The notes below the pieces were generated by a model, which made no database searches, was not told where the DNA came from, and worked only from the letters and a program-made list of their open reading frames with translations. This document shows, one piece after another, positions 20,931-32,451 of a DNA stretch of 64,000 bases. This stretch comes from Shinisaurus crocodilurus (taxonomy: Eukaryota > Chordata > Lepidosauria > Squamata > Shinisauridae): the NCBI GenBank assembly GCA_021292165.1, contig CM037877.1, forward strand, positions 129,698,274 through 129,762,273, given 5' to 3'. The translations under genes and the position numbers were made by a program. Each line of letters begins with the position of its first letter. Position 1 is the first letter of the stretch.

Positions 20931-21933
20931 AGGCAACTTTAAGCCCACAGAGGCGAATCTGCCCAATAAATTCCCTTGCCTCCCACACTATCCCCAATTA
21001 ACCAAGCCACACTAAAACAGCACAATCCTTCACTCAGGGATAAGGCCGCCCCATCTTTGTCAGAGAGAGTTTTCAAAACAACCATTGGCTATTTATATGC
21101 CAAAATGATAGCCTCCACACTTAATTCTCAGTTGACTTCCAAAATTCAGCAACCTAAACAGGTCCAGGAATGTCACCTTACTACCCTCTCTGTGTTAGCG
21201 GGGTGGCCCTTGCCTTTGCTCCACGCACCCTCCACCCCTTTGGGGATACCTGCCTTAAGTCTATGGCCTGTGTCTTCCCCCAAAGGGGGATTTGTATTTT
21301 TTGCATATCCAAAATGTCAAAGCTGCATTCCCTGTAATAGCCAGGAGATGGCATCTGTCTACTTTATATATTCCTTTCCCCAATTTCCAGCGCATAGAGA
21401 AAAAAGTTCTGCAAAACAAATTCCAGTGTATTAAAGGTGTGGGCCAGGGTGGGGAGGTTCCTAATAAAAAGCAAGGATGTTTTCAGCTAAAGGTATGAGG
21501 GGAAAGGTATGTGATGGTCTGCGAGCAATTCTAAAGGGTGTAAAGATTCTCAGCCCAGACAGTTTGGGATTCTCTTAAATTGCCAGCCATATTATATCAC
21601 AATGGTAGTCCATGATGATGGTGACTATCCAGAGGAAGTCTGGCTGCAAACTTCTGCCACTCCTAATCTGGAGAGGAACATAACTGGCATTTGTATCAGT
21701 CTGGGGCACTCTTCCATGTATTAGCTGTGTTCCCTGCAGCTGCCTTGTATCTTTACTCTGCATCTTTTTTTGCCCCATGGCTATCTGCTGAACTGCTCAG
21801 CTACAGTTTGAGCTCCCACTTGAGCTCTGCTGCTGGAGCTCACAATTCCCAGCTTCAGCCAGCAATGGCCAAGCCAGCACCTGGCACACCCGCAATCTTA
21901 AGCAGGTAGTGCTCTGGAAGGGAGAGACTGACT
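20931..21933. other. Intergenic, no feature recognised
   Basis: Unique-looking sequence. The open frame at 20976-21434 has no recognisable motif. Confidence 0.35.
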
Positions 21934-22113
21934 GGGTTCGGATGACACGACAAGCAAACAGTTATAACAAACAACTGTTGCCTGTCATGTCATCCAAACC
22001 CAGGTTGTTGTGAGTCACAATGGTCTGTTTTGTCCTCAGAAACAACGATAAGAAACAACGGTTTGTTCTAGGGTTTGTTCTTACAATGATTGCTTGTCGT
22101 GTCATCCGAACCC
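21934..22113. mobile_element. MITE, family D, with 24-bp inverted ends
   Basis: GGGTTCGGATGACACGACAA with GCAA at the left has its perfect complement at the right (22090-22113). The 180-bp element has no ORF. A diverged copy of the same length lies at 36150-36328. No clear target duplication was found. Confidence 0.82.
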
Positions 22114-22766
22114 GGGAGAGCCCTCTCATCATTGTTTCTGCACAAATCCCACAAAGCTGCATGGCCAGAGAGTGAAAATCTGTGGCCGCTCCATCCCCCA
22201 GGTCTCTATCCCCAAGTCTGCCTAGCAACACGCACGTCGTTGGTAGCCTCGCTGTTACAGGCTGCCGTCTCGTCCCAGTCTCCTCCAAGTGTTTTCCACC
22301 CTCAGACTGTGACCAGTTGGCTCCTTTCTGTCCCGTCTCACCCAGTGCGGTTAAGTGTGACCTTGGAGCTCACTGTTTCCAGCTGTGGCTAGCTTCAATG
22401 TGAGAGCCCTGTCGCCGTGCTCGTGTCTCAGTTCACTCATATCAATCAGAGCTTTTGAGATTATAGGGATGCCAAACTTGTAACTCACACATGCTGGTAG
22501 TGCCCCCCCCTTGACATTAAAGATGCGCCTATGAAGAATCCCCCAGCCCATGTCACCTGAGGCACTGTTTGGTCTAAGCCAGTGCTCATTGCTGTAAACA
22601 CCCACGAGAGTGTCCTTGCTCCAGTGTGGGAGTCACGTCCCCACTCAGTGACACCCAAGTGATATCTGTAAATACAGCCCTGAGTTCCCACCAGGGCCAG
22701 CTATCTGAAGCTAGCCACTTGGGTCCTGGCCGGCTGCCTTCTCGCAGTTTTCCCTCAAACTTCGCC

Positions 22767-23132
22767 ATGGACACTGGTGAGGAGACTGGCATTGATTCCC
22801 CACCATACCAGCTCACCCAAACAACTGTTGCCTCGCAAGGCACCTCTCAACAAATGGGTCCCTCTGAAAGCGGAGATGCCAGAGAGGGTCAGGCATCTGG
22901 CAAGCAGAGGCAACAGGCGCAGTTGTGGTCTGAAGAAGAAATCGGGGTGTTCATTGACCTATGGACCAGTCCAGAGGCACAGGGCTATCTGGAAAGCACC
23001 AGGCATGACCACCTCTTCTCATGGTTTTCAGAGGAGCTGTCACGACGAGGCTACTCACGTGCCCCCTTGCAATGCAAGGACAAACTTCATGCCCTCAAGA
23101 GGAAGTTCAAGGAGGTGGTCACGCACAACTAG
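22767..23132 (+). pseudogene. Myb/SANT-like (trihelix) DNA-binding ORF, decayed
   Basis: The open frame (possible start ATG 22767, longest frame from 22626) encodes a Myb_DNA-bind_4-type domain near its C-terminus: LWSEEEIGVFIDLW, LFSWFSEELSRRGYSRAP and QCKDKLHALKRKFKEVV, with the spaced tryptophans and basic third helix. A TAG stop at 23130 is followed in the same frame by CSGVEPRTMPLF, which resembles the usual continuation of such proteins, so the stop looks like a disabling mutation. Such proteins occur as Harbinger transposon accessory genes and as host MSANTD-type families. No transposase is seen nearby. A pseudogene or single-exon retrocopy is most likely. Confidence 0.6.
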
Positions 23133-23209
23133 TGCTCAGGGGTCGAGCCCAGGACCATGCCATTGTTCGTTATCGCCCCATGAAGGATGCCCGTAATCTT
23201 CCAGGTTTG

Positions 23210-23251
23210 AAGGGTTATGGGCTCACGCTGGATCGTGAGCCCATAACCCTT
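23210..23251. repeat. Perfect 18-bp-stem hairpin
   Basis: AAGGGTTATGGGCTCACG, a 6-base loop CTGGAT, then the exact complement. It lies 78 bp after the Myb-like stop. Confidence 0.95.
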
Positions 23252-23279
23252 CATTGGATCGCGCTGCCCATGGGGATGG

Positions 23280-23301
23280 ATGGATAGATAGATAGATAGA
23301 T
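23280..23301. repeat. (GATA)n microsatellite
   Basis: GATGGATGGATAGATAGATA run. Confidence 0.9.
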
Positions 23302-24809
23302 TTCAGATTTTGTTTTGTTTTCTTTTGGTGAAATTCACCATAAAAATAAATGGGGGGGGGAGGTTTAGGCACAGGTGTGGCTTCGATCTTGTATACCACA
23401 TCTTCTGATATGATCCAGGTTTAGCCATACAGATATAGCCACTGGCACATCCAGTCTGAATATCTGTCATCGACTATCTGTATTATTACTTATCTTTACA
23501 GCAATATACCACGGGGGGTGGGGGAGACAAACAAAATAAAAATATTTTTTCTTATACAGGCATGCCGTATAAGGCAGTGATTTGGGAAGGGGGAGAGGAA
23601 TTTGAGTTATAAAACCAGCTGTAATACTATACTGAGCTTGTGGTGTTCATTCCCCTCTTCTCCACTATGATGTAATTTTCATTTCCAGTGAAGAAACATA
23701 CTATTAAGCAAGAATCTACTAATGGCAGATTTCTTGAATTTCCTTTAACAAATCCTTCGCTATTCATTTTAATGAACTGGTGCAAAATAAACACGCCTGA
23801 AACTTAATCATTCCTATCTGTGCTGCAGGAGAGAGCAGTGGGGAATGAGCACTGCTGATGTTATAATTAGCTCGTCCAATGGGAGAGCTCTTTTGCTCTG
23901 CCAAAGAAATTTGAATCTCTAAACAGATTTTTAGAACAAAATACTTCATGTAGGGCCAAAAAAAATATTGTAACACTAACCAATGGTGAGCTGCTTAATG
24001 GAGCAGTAGTACTAAAAGTGCAATATGAGATTTAGGAGAAATCCTGATTGTCAATAGGCCTATCGTATTCTGAGTTTTGAGGTCAGGGTTCAAGATCAGA
24101 ATTCATCCCAATGTATTCCAGTGGCCACTGGCAATGCAATGATAAAATGCTTTTTATTCTGAGATTTATTCAGATTGCAGGATCCTACTTGTCCCAGTGC
24201 ATTTTAGCGACCATTCTGGTGGGCAATACAGTTTTATCTACTGGGTAAACAACCAATTGCTCTAGATGTAATGCATTTTCATGGCCATTTGAATGGAGCC
24301 AATATATTTCAATAGCCATAAGCCTGCAAAGGCTGTCAGCCCACACAAATCATGGCATTTCTCCTCCTGAGTTGAATGGAAGGGGAGAAATCTGATTATT
24401 CAGTTGCATTCCCTGCTAGCAATTTAGCCATGATGGTAATTAGTCATTCTGGGTTGGGTTGTAAGAGGTCCCAGGTGCTTTGATGACAATGCATATCCCA
24501 TTTCTATTCTCTTCTAGACACCACACACAGTATCAAGTCCAGGCTGTGGGATTTCCATGGCTTCCATTATTCGTAGGAATGAAGGGCTGGTGGCATTATT
24601 CATTTCTCCTTCGCAGGCCTCTACTATTGCACCTTGCACCAAGGATGAATCAGCTGTGATGCTGCCACTTCTGATAGCAACCTTTTGGAGCCCTTAAGGG
24701 CAGCAGGCAGAGAAGAGATAGATCTGATATATGGGGTAAAATCCACTGGAAAATTCTCCTTTATATACGCTATTGAAATACATTAAACTTGTGCAGGAGA
24801 ACACCCCAG
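23302..24809. other. Intergenic, no feature recognised
   Basis: A/T-rich sequence with no repeat or coding feature I can name. Confidence 0.4.
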
Positions 24810-24905
24810 CGGGTTGTGCTGCGTTCATTACTGAGGGTGGATTGCATTGAGAAGGGGGTTGGACTCGATGGCCTTGTAGGCCCCTTCCAACTCTATGATC
24901 CTATG
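24810..24905 (+). mobile_element. CR1 LINE 3' end
   Basis: GGGGGTTGGACTCGATGGCC, CTTGTAGGCCCCTTCCAACT, then CTATGATCCTATGG. Confidence 0.88.
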
Positions 24906-25414
24906 GCTATTTTCTACCTCAGGCACCCATCTCTCTTGGCCTAATCGTAGTTTGCACTAACCTTGTTCACATTACCTGCTGCTGTCATTACTGAGGATTA
25001 GATCTAAAAAAAGAGAGAACTAGTCACAAGATGCTGAAAAAATATTTTTATTCTTTAAAAAGCCCAACGTGTTTTGGTCCAATATATTAGTAATGGCCTT
25101 CTTCAGGGCTATAAAAAGAGACAATACATTTGTTTAGTATGTCATCAATAAAATTACACAGATAGCATAAATAATACACATTGCATAAATACCTACAATT
25201 CTTTTAAAAGCCTTCGGAGAACTCTGTCAGGACTGCCTCATACATTTGAAGAGAGGCGGGTGAAAAAATGGTTGAAGGCAATACATTTTATACCATATAA
25301 TAGAAGTTACCAATCTGCTACACAGGTGTTTATCATAACTTGTGTTTAAATGTCAGGGACAAACTGGGTGTATTGCTACACAGAGGAGGAGTGTCTCTAG
25401 ATGCAAGGTCTTGA

Positions 25415-25714
25415 TTACATGGGAGGGGGAAAAAACATCTTCTTACTGAGGCCGTGTGGAGCTAACATTTTAAGTCTCAAAATCCACTCCATTTGTGTTC
25501 TGCTCAAGTTCTTATTATCTGTGTTTATCATTGCTACTGCCCAGAATTTCACACCTGCGGTATTGTGTTTCTGTTGTATAAAGTGACTGACTAATGGGGT
25601 GCCCAGCCTACTATTTCTGATATTACAAAGGTGCTCTGCAACTCTCTTCTTGAGAGCTTGAGATGTCTTGCCCAAACAAAGTTTTTCAAATGGGCACTGG
25701 ATAACATATACCAC
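25415..25714 (-). pseudogene. GIY-YIG endonuclease domain of the Penelope-like element
   Basis: About 100 residues: VYVIQCPFEKLCLGKTSQAL, KKRVAEHLCNIRN, then HFIQQKHNTAGVKFWAVA. The spacing from VYVI to LGKT and the following Arg and His fit the Penelope GIY-YIG type. Confidence 0.8.
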
Positions 25715-26079
25715 ATTTCTGGTGTTGCATGTGCTGAATCATCTCAAAGAATACCATTTTTTATTTTTTTAAAAAATCTTCAAATTCAGTCATTTTACCC
25801 ATATATTTACAAAATACACAATGTCCACAGGGATGTTGACCTATAGGTGCCATTGTTCCTGGTAGCACATTCACATGAGTTTGCACTCACTCCTGACTAA
25901 AAAAAAAATCCCTTATGTTTCAGTTCTTTTAAAGGAAGTCAGCAGCTTATCTTGGCAGCCTGATATATCTTGTAAAATATGCCAGTACGTCTTTATGTTC
26001 CCCTGTAAGCTATTAGTTATATGATTGAATGTGAGACTACAAGTCGAATGGCTAGACGGCGCTTTCTTGCTCACTTAAG

Positions 26080-26151
26080 CAGTGTTCTCTAACCTTGGGT
26101 CCCCAGTTGTTTTTGGCCTACAACTCCCAGCATGCCCCAGCCAGCACACTG
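26080..26151. mobile_element. Palindromic hAT-type MITE, family A, half copy
   Basis: CAGTGTTCTCTAACCTTGGG to CACACTG, 72 bp. One arm is nearly gone. The flanks ACTTAAGC and ACTTAAAG agree at 6 of 8. It interrupts the Penelope-like element. Confidence 0.75.
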
Positions 26152-26646
26152 ACTTAAAGGATCACTACATACCATTGCTGTTTTTTTTTCTTCTCTTTTC
26201 CTCTCAATATCCAGAATTCATGTAAAAAGCCGTTTTCAGATAAACAGTTCTGTTTCAGTCTAATGAATTGTCCATAAGGTAGATTGTTTCTTAGTGACCT
26301 GCAATGTGAGATATCATACCTCAAATAATTATTTCTATCAGTTGGTTTTCTGCAAATGGAGGTATGTAGGTGATCATTCCTTTTAGTAATGGTCAGATCC
26401 ATGAGATCGATTATATGTTGTAATGGGCATCAAACTGGATGTTTCTATCTTTTAAATTTACCCAATCAAAAAATCTTTTAAGATCTAATTCCTATCCCCT
26501 CCAAATTAAAAAAAAAAGATATCATCACTATACCTCCACCAATTGATTAGATGCATAAAGTACAGATTTTCATTGGAAATAATAGTTTGTTCACATGTTT
26601 CCATAAATAGATTGGCTAGCTCAGGAGCCATGGGGCATCCCATAGA

Positions 26647-26850
26647 GAGCCAGCGTGGTGTAGTGGTTAGAGTGTTGGACTGGGACTTGGGAGATCCGGG
26701 TTCTAGTCCTCACTTGGCCATGAAGCTCCCTAGGTGACTTTGGGCCAGTCACAGTCTCTCAGCCTAACCTACCTCACAGGGTTGTTGTGAGGATAAAATG
26801 GAGAGGAGGATGAGGATTGTGTAAGCCGCCTTGGGTTCCTTGCAGGAAAA
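26647..26850 (+). mobile_element. tRNA-derived SINE, Sauria/Squam-like
   Basis: GAGCCAGCGTGGTGTAGTGG (box A region), GGGTTCTAGTCCTC (box B region), CCTCACAGGGTTGTTGTGAG body. The usual AAAT tail is missing at the right, where unknown sequence follows. It sits inside the Penelope-like element. Confidence 0.88.
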
Positions 26851-27399
26851 CATGCACAGATGTGCAGTCCAGAGGCAGGAAGAAAAAACAAACAGCCATC
26901 CCACTTGTAGCTCAGTAAATAGTAAAGACCGCAATGTTGGGGCGCACACACAAGTATTTCAGAAGACAGGCCATGCCCTCTTCTGTGAATTCATGTCAGA
27001 AGTACAGGGCACACCCAAGTCCCAAACCACAGGGAAATGGCAATAAACGGAAAATCTGTTACAAAAGGACTTTGCAAAAAATGTGTCCCCCCCCCCCCCC
27101 AGAAACAAAACCCAGCATTGAAACAGATTGGGGAGAGCGTCATGTGCTGTGCTGGTGTGTGAGACACAGTAGCACAATAAATTCCCTGTGTAGTTTAGCC
27201 CATGGTCCTGCCCCCTTTTGCCCTGCCCTCCACTGGAATGTGACCCCCAAGGGTTTATAAATAAATAAACTCAAATATTACAAAATGCCATAAGCCTCCA
27301 TAGGAAACCAAACCTGGGTAAGCCCTACACCCCTGGCACTTCTCATCACTTCAGAAAGTAGGATGAGCATAAAAATATCATTAATAAATATTAATTAAT
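26851..27399. other. Unclassified inserted sequence
   Basis: Lies between the SINE and an L2-like end, all within the block 26645-27553 that splits the Penelope-like reverse transcriptase. It holds a run of 14 C at 27087-27100. No coding or known repeat signature. Confidence 0.4.
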
Positions 27400-27553
27400 T
27401 AATATTCACCCTTCTTCTCTCCCCTTCCTTTTTCCTTGTGTGTCGTGTCTTTTTAGATTGTAAGCCTGTGGGCAGGGACTGTCTTGTTAATTGTTGTAAA
27501 CCGCCCAGAGAGCTTCGGCTATATGATTAATAAATAAATAAATAAATAAATAA
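27400..27553 (+). mobile_element. LINE-like 3' end with (AAAT)n tail
   Basis: TTAGATTGTAAGCCTGTGGG and GTAAACCGCCCAGAGAGCTT, then AATAAATAAATAAATAAAT. L2-type terminus. Confidence 0.7.
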
Positions 27554-28245
27554 ATCTCCCTTGGTTTGCCAATAAAAATGGCTATCAACTTTAAAATAGT
27601 TCTTACACTGGCCAACTCAGCTAATGTAGTCAAAAAGTGAGTTGGAGTGTGTCTGAGTTCCCTTTTAACTAATGTGCAGCTTATGGTGGTCAGAGCATGA
27701 TCCTGAGATGTATTAGTGCAGAGAGACCTCACATCCACTAAGATGGCATGTTCTTTAACAATTACAGCATTCAGTTTGTTAATACAATCCATGTAATCCT
27801 GAATACTGGATGGTATCAGGGTATAAATGGTTTTAGAAAGTGATAAGCAAATATTGATAGGGGCTCCAGAATATTGAGTTACATCCTGAGACAATAGGGC
27901 AACCAGGGGGTGGGTTAGCCCCTTTATGGATCTTAGACAGAGTGTAAAAGATTGGCACCCTAGGATTGGTGTTATAGAAATTTGTATTCTTCATTTGCAA
28001 TGTAACCTAAGTTCAAACCCTCCTCTAAAACTATCTTTCCTCATGTAATATCTATGGTGGGATTGCTCAAGCACATTGAATATGCTGATCTGTCTGATAG
28101 CTGGTGCAAGACTTCTCTCTTATAATCCGAACAGTCCTCTATCACTACTGCTCCTCCTTTGTCAGCCTCTATTATCACAATGGAGGAGTCAGAAGCTAGT
28201 CTGTAAAATACATTAAGCTCATTATGGCTCAAAGTACTCCACAGC

Positions 28246-28686
28246 TATGGAGCTGATGTTTCTAACTTCTCTAAGTGTTGCAAAACTGGGGATCAACCAG
28301 TGCTGCCCACAACACATAGAATCATAGAAGTGTCTAACCTCAATTAGCCCCTTCCTCTGGGTTAGTTTCCACAAGGTGCTGTATCTTTTAAAACAGCTGT
28401 AAAAGAATGCATTGTGGTGATCTTGGTAGTGTGTCTTGGCATCTCATTAATGATCATACTGCTATTGGGTGGTCCAAGGACTTGTTTGTTTGTTCATTTG
28501 TTTGATATCTGGCCTCTGCCCCCAAAATGGTCTGATTTCTTCTCACCCCTTGTTCATTTGCTTCTCCCCCTTCTGCTTGTTCATCATCTTCCCCATGCTC
28601 CCCATGTTTATGAAATCATGACCCCATTCCACTCCCTGTCTTTGAACATTTGTATTTGTTTTATGCAAAAATGGCAAACCCTACCC
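28246..28686. other. Intergenic, no feature recognised
   Basis: Unique-looking, with pyrimidine-rich patches at 28500-28600. Confidence 0.35.
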
Positions 28687-28822
28687 CAGGGCTCTCCAAC
28701 CATGGGTCCCCAGATGTTGCTGGCCTACACCTGCAAGCATACCCAGCCAGCATGGCTAATGGCAAGGGATTCTGGGAGCTGTAGTCCAGCAACATCTGGG
28801 GACCCAAGGTTGGAGAGCCCTG
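28687..28822. mobile_element. Palindromic hAT-type MITE, family B
   Basis: CAGGGCTCTCCAACCATGGG to GGAGAGCCCTG, flanked by CCCTACCC and CACTACCC (7 of 8). Confidence 0.9.
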
Positions 28823-29271
28823 CACTACCCCATCCCAATACCCAAACAGTAGAGTGTGAATGAAGGTCTCGGTGCATTAAAAATGAAAAAAGGTTACGTG
28901 GACTCAAATGTTGAGAGACACGCAGAAGCAAGAAGAAACTAAAGAGAATGGTGATTGCCTTTCTTAAAACACATTTAGTGCCATCAGTATGCCAAGCACT
29001 GCATGCAGTGAACATAGATGCTATGTGGGTCCTGTCCAGAGAGGCTCCATTTTACATTATCTGGACATGTTTGCAGTGGAAGAGAGGTGAAAGACTGGCA
29101 GTGAGCAATGAGATTCAGCTGGCAATGAAAAGAATCATTGGCTGGTGGAAATGTGGCAATGTAAGACTTGCAGGAGAAGTGGATACTGAACCATAATTTA
29201 GGAAACAAAAACAACCCAGTGAGGGAGTACTCGGTAGTATATTAATGAATGCCACTAAAGCTGGGGTGGGC
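28823..29271. other. Intergenic, no feature recognised
   Basis: No recognisable element. Short open frames only. Confidence 0.35.
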
Positions 29272-29395
29272 AGAAGGTAGATTTTCAGATGTTTTGGACT
29301 TCAACTCCCAGAAGCCCTTGCCAGCATGGCCAATGGTCAGGAATGCTGGGAGTTGGAAATTCCAAAACATCTTGAGATCTACTTTCTGCCCGTTA
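29272..29395. mobile_element. Palindromic MITE, family C
   Basis: GGGCAGAAGGTAGATTTTCA at the left and GATCTACTTTCTGCCC at the right; the body is CTTCAACTCCCAGAAGCCC with its complement. Confidence 0.75.
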
Positions 29396-29526
29396 TAGTA
29401 TAGATGGTGGGGAGCTGTCCCAAGTGCTGAAAAGTCAGCACACGCTAGCAGTCCAAATCAGATAATTAACAGCATGATAGTTGTGGATTGGCTGTAGGTG
29501 GCTCAGCAAATACTCTACAAAGGTTT

Positions 29527-29572
29527 CATGAATCATAGAATATTAGAGTTGGCAGGGGCCTATAAGGCCATG
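29527..29572 (-). mobile_element. CR1 LINE 3' end fragment
   Basis: ATCATAGAATATTAGAGTTG, then GGGGCCTATAAGGCCAT, the complement of the CR1 3' terminus. Confidence 0.7.
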
Positions 29573-29993
29573 AGATTTGGCACAAACATCTTTTATATGA
29601 GTAAAACAATATTTAAAGTAGTGCATATGTAATGAAGCAAAAATTAAAATCCTTTGTGTGACATTTTAACTATAATAATGTGATATGCATGCTTCGGCCA
29701 AAAAATAATAATTCTTAACATATATCAATAGACAGTTTTTCCAAAACTCACTCACTCCTCTAAAAATGCCAAGTTGTTCTTTTTATTAAAAAAAATAACT
29801 TCTAAAGAAAATAAATTACAGTTTATATTACTGACACCTAATTCACTTCAAACAGTTGCAGCACAGCAACCATTGTAATAGTGAAACCTATGGGGGGGGT
29901 TAGATTGATGGAGATCTCTTTTTGAAACCACACTTGAGAGTTCTCAGCAAAAATATGTCCCAAAGAGAGCTCATGACACAACACAACTGTGGA

Positions 29994-30816
29994 CAGGGCC
30001 GGTGCTACCATTAGGCGAACTAGGCTGCTGCTAGGGTGCCAGGCTAAATGGGGGCGCCAGAAATACGGGGAAGGGGAGGCGAAAGAAGCGCACCCCTCCC
30101 TCTCTCTCCTCCACCTCAGGGCTCCGTCTCCAAGCTGGCGCCGCTGAAGCTTCAGGCAGGCTCCTCCTCACAACCAGCATCAAAAGAGGCAGAGAAGGCG
30201 ACAGGCTGGAGGAGGCGGAGGCGGGCAGGGGTCAATGATGGGAGGCTGGTGGGCGAAGGGGAGGATGCACCTGCAAACACCTCCTTCGCCTTCCCGGGCA
30301 GGGGCCAATGATGGGAGGCTGGTGGGCAAAATCTCCCCTTCCTTCCAGCCAGTCTAATTTTTCTTCCTTCCTCTTAATCTGTTTTGTCTTTTCCCCTTCT
30401 CCAATGGTCTACTTCAGTTCATTTTGTGTTCCTCTTTCTTTCTGTCTTTCTTTCTTTCCTTTTTCATCAGTCTCCCCCCTCTTCCCCCCCTTAATCTTTA
30501 AAAAAAAAAAATCTTTCTGTGGTTTCCTTTCTCTTTCGCGCACACGCGCGCCGCTTTCTTCTTCCTTTCCTCCCTTCTTTTGCCGCATCCCCCCTTCCTT
30601 CCTTCCTTTCGCCCTCCCTCCTTCACCCATGCTCCAAAACGGCTCCGGATCAGCCAGGGTGCCTCGCTTTGCCTCCAGCAGTTCCAGCTGTGCTTAACCG
30701 TACAGGTCTACTCCAAAGTAAGCTCCGAGGGAGCTGGAGGGAGGGCTCAAGTGGGAAGGGGGGGCGCTAAATATCTGATTTTACCTAGGGCGCCAAACTG
30801 CCTTGCACCGGTCCTG
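29994..30816. mobile_element. GC-rich non-autonomous hAT element
   Basis: Ends CAGGGCCGGTGCTA and TTGCACCGGTCCTG are inverted repeats with two differences. They are flanked by 8-mers ACTGTGGA and ACTTTGGA (7 of 8). The interior has CTAGGGTGCCAG and CCTAGGGCGCCAAA near the ends, and a long pyrimidine tract (30350-30630) with no transposase. Confidence 0.85.
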
Positions 30817-32332
30817 ACTTTGGAGGTACTTCAACTAGATGGAAGGAACAGTAATTAGCAGATAACAATATCAGTGCATTCTGAAAACTGTCATCCATCC
30901 CGATCCCCTCTGCAAGACCATTCTTGCTCCAGGACACTTTCCCCACCCTCTCTGTACATCAAGTAAAAACCTTATAATTCAGCAACATCTCAGAGGTTAC
31001 TGAGTCAACTGCCCCAAAACAGTAAGGGAGAAAAGACTGTGGAAGTAGCTTCATGTGTGAATAGTCCTGCTGGACCAGGAACCACACATGTAGGCTGGAT
31101 ATCCAGCTGTTTTGCAGTGTACATTCAGCAACAAGGTATCAATACATGCTGTGAATGGAGATATATGTTTTCAGCTGCCTAGCAAATTGGAATGCACATC
31201 CCAAGCCACTGTCTTGTCTTGCATGCATGTGGTGTCTATGTATCACCAGCATGCACTTCTAGCCGGATAGCTTCAGGAAGAGCTATTAAGTTCTGAAAAT
31301 TAGGCTTCTGTGCCCAAAGGAATAATCATTTGTGTTTTATTCACATGTTCTGGAGGACTGGTCTTGTCCTAAGTGGTAACTGTCAGCTAATCAAATTGTT
31401 TAGAATAATGCATCTCTAGCTTGGGGAAAGGATGCTCCACCATTAAAATTGATGCTTCTAGATGCAATTTCCATGCTTCTCAGGCAGCTTTTCTAAAGAA
31501 CTGGAGGGTTGTTTTTTGTTTTTTTTCCCTATGAAAGTACAGTATGCACTTAGGAAACTGGAATTTGACTTACCAAATATCACAGTACTAAAGACTATTA
31601 TCCCACGCTAAAAGCTATCCATATATTTATGGGTGGATTAATTATTTTAAAAGATCAGCATCTTATTTATGGTTTTATGAAGAATGAGGGCACATTGGAT
31701 TCAAATCATGGTATAAGCTTCTTTGGGAGGAAATGCACTGCCTCTCGTGTGCCATTACAGAACATAACTCCTCCCTCCTTCATTTGTTATGACCATGTAG
31801 GAAGGACAGGTCTATTACCAGCTTGCTGTTCTCACACAGTGGGCAGCTGTTAACTTTCCATTCCACTTGTAATGTGGAATTGCAGAGGCCTAGTAATAAT
31901 AACTCCCTCACATAGCACCAGCTGCACATAACAATGTAGGCAGCTCTTTACATTGTGACAGTGTAGCTATAATCAATATATTTCCAAGCTTCAGGCACTT
32001 CCATCCAATTCATTCAAGGAAGCATGCACATGCTGTGTACTTGGGGAAACTGCAACTGCTGTTGGTTTTGACTGGGCTACACACCCTTCTATGAGATTGC
32101 GGAGATTATGCTGTGTTGCTTTTTCTCATTTTGTTCAGCACTATTGACCACAGTGTAACCAAATCTTTGCAAGATGACTGCATTGTTTACAGTCCGATTA
32201 ATGTATCTTCTTAGCCTGTTAACTCTTAAGACAAGATATGCTACATTGAAGCCTAAGGGGAAAGGCTATCTATGGTCTTTTAGGGAGACATGAAAGTACC
32301 TAGCCTTTCAGAACCACATTAAACCCAGCAGC
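30817..32332. other. Intergenic, no feature recognised
   Basis: A/T-rich, apparently unique sequence. Nothing supported. Confidence 0.4.
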
Positions 32333-32450
32333 CTAACTTACTTCACAGGGCTGTTGTAAAGAAAAAAATGGAGAGGAGGAGGACCATGTAAGCTGGCTTG
32401 GGTTCCTTGCAAGAGGGGGAAAAGGCAGGGATACAAAGAGGTAAATTAAA
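32333..32450 (+). mobile_element. SINE fragment, Sauria/Squam-like 3' half
   Basis: GCCTAACTTACTTCACAGGG, GGAGAGGAGGAGGACCATGT, then GGGTTCCTTGCAAG. The head is missing. Confidence 0.75.
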
Positions 32451-32451
32451 T

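Larger units (their letters stand above)
25030..28245 (-). mobile_element. Penelope-like element, broken by later insertions
   Basis: Read on the - strand from the right: a DSSIVIIEADKGGAVVI N-terminal block (28232-28041), PIFYTLSKIHKGANPPPGC, LVDVRSLCTNTSQDHALTT, then, after an inserted block, GCPMAPELANLFME with the catalytic YSDD (26640-26520), MDLTITKRNDHLHT and RKPTDRNNYLRY, and finally a GIY-YIG endonuclease-like domain (25714-25415: VYVIQCPF, LGKTSQALKKRVAEH). This domain order is specific to Penelope-like retroelements. The 3' terminus near 25050 has CCCTGAAGAAGGCC, then ACGTTGGGCTTTTTA. Stops and frameshifts make it inactive. Confidence 0.88.

Noticed and set aside
26647..26720. Functional tRNA gene
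   Set aside because: Box A- and B-like sequence is present, but no cloverleaf can be closed. The body and copy number show a SINE.
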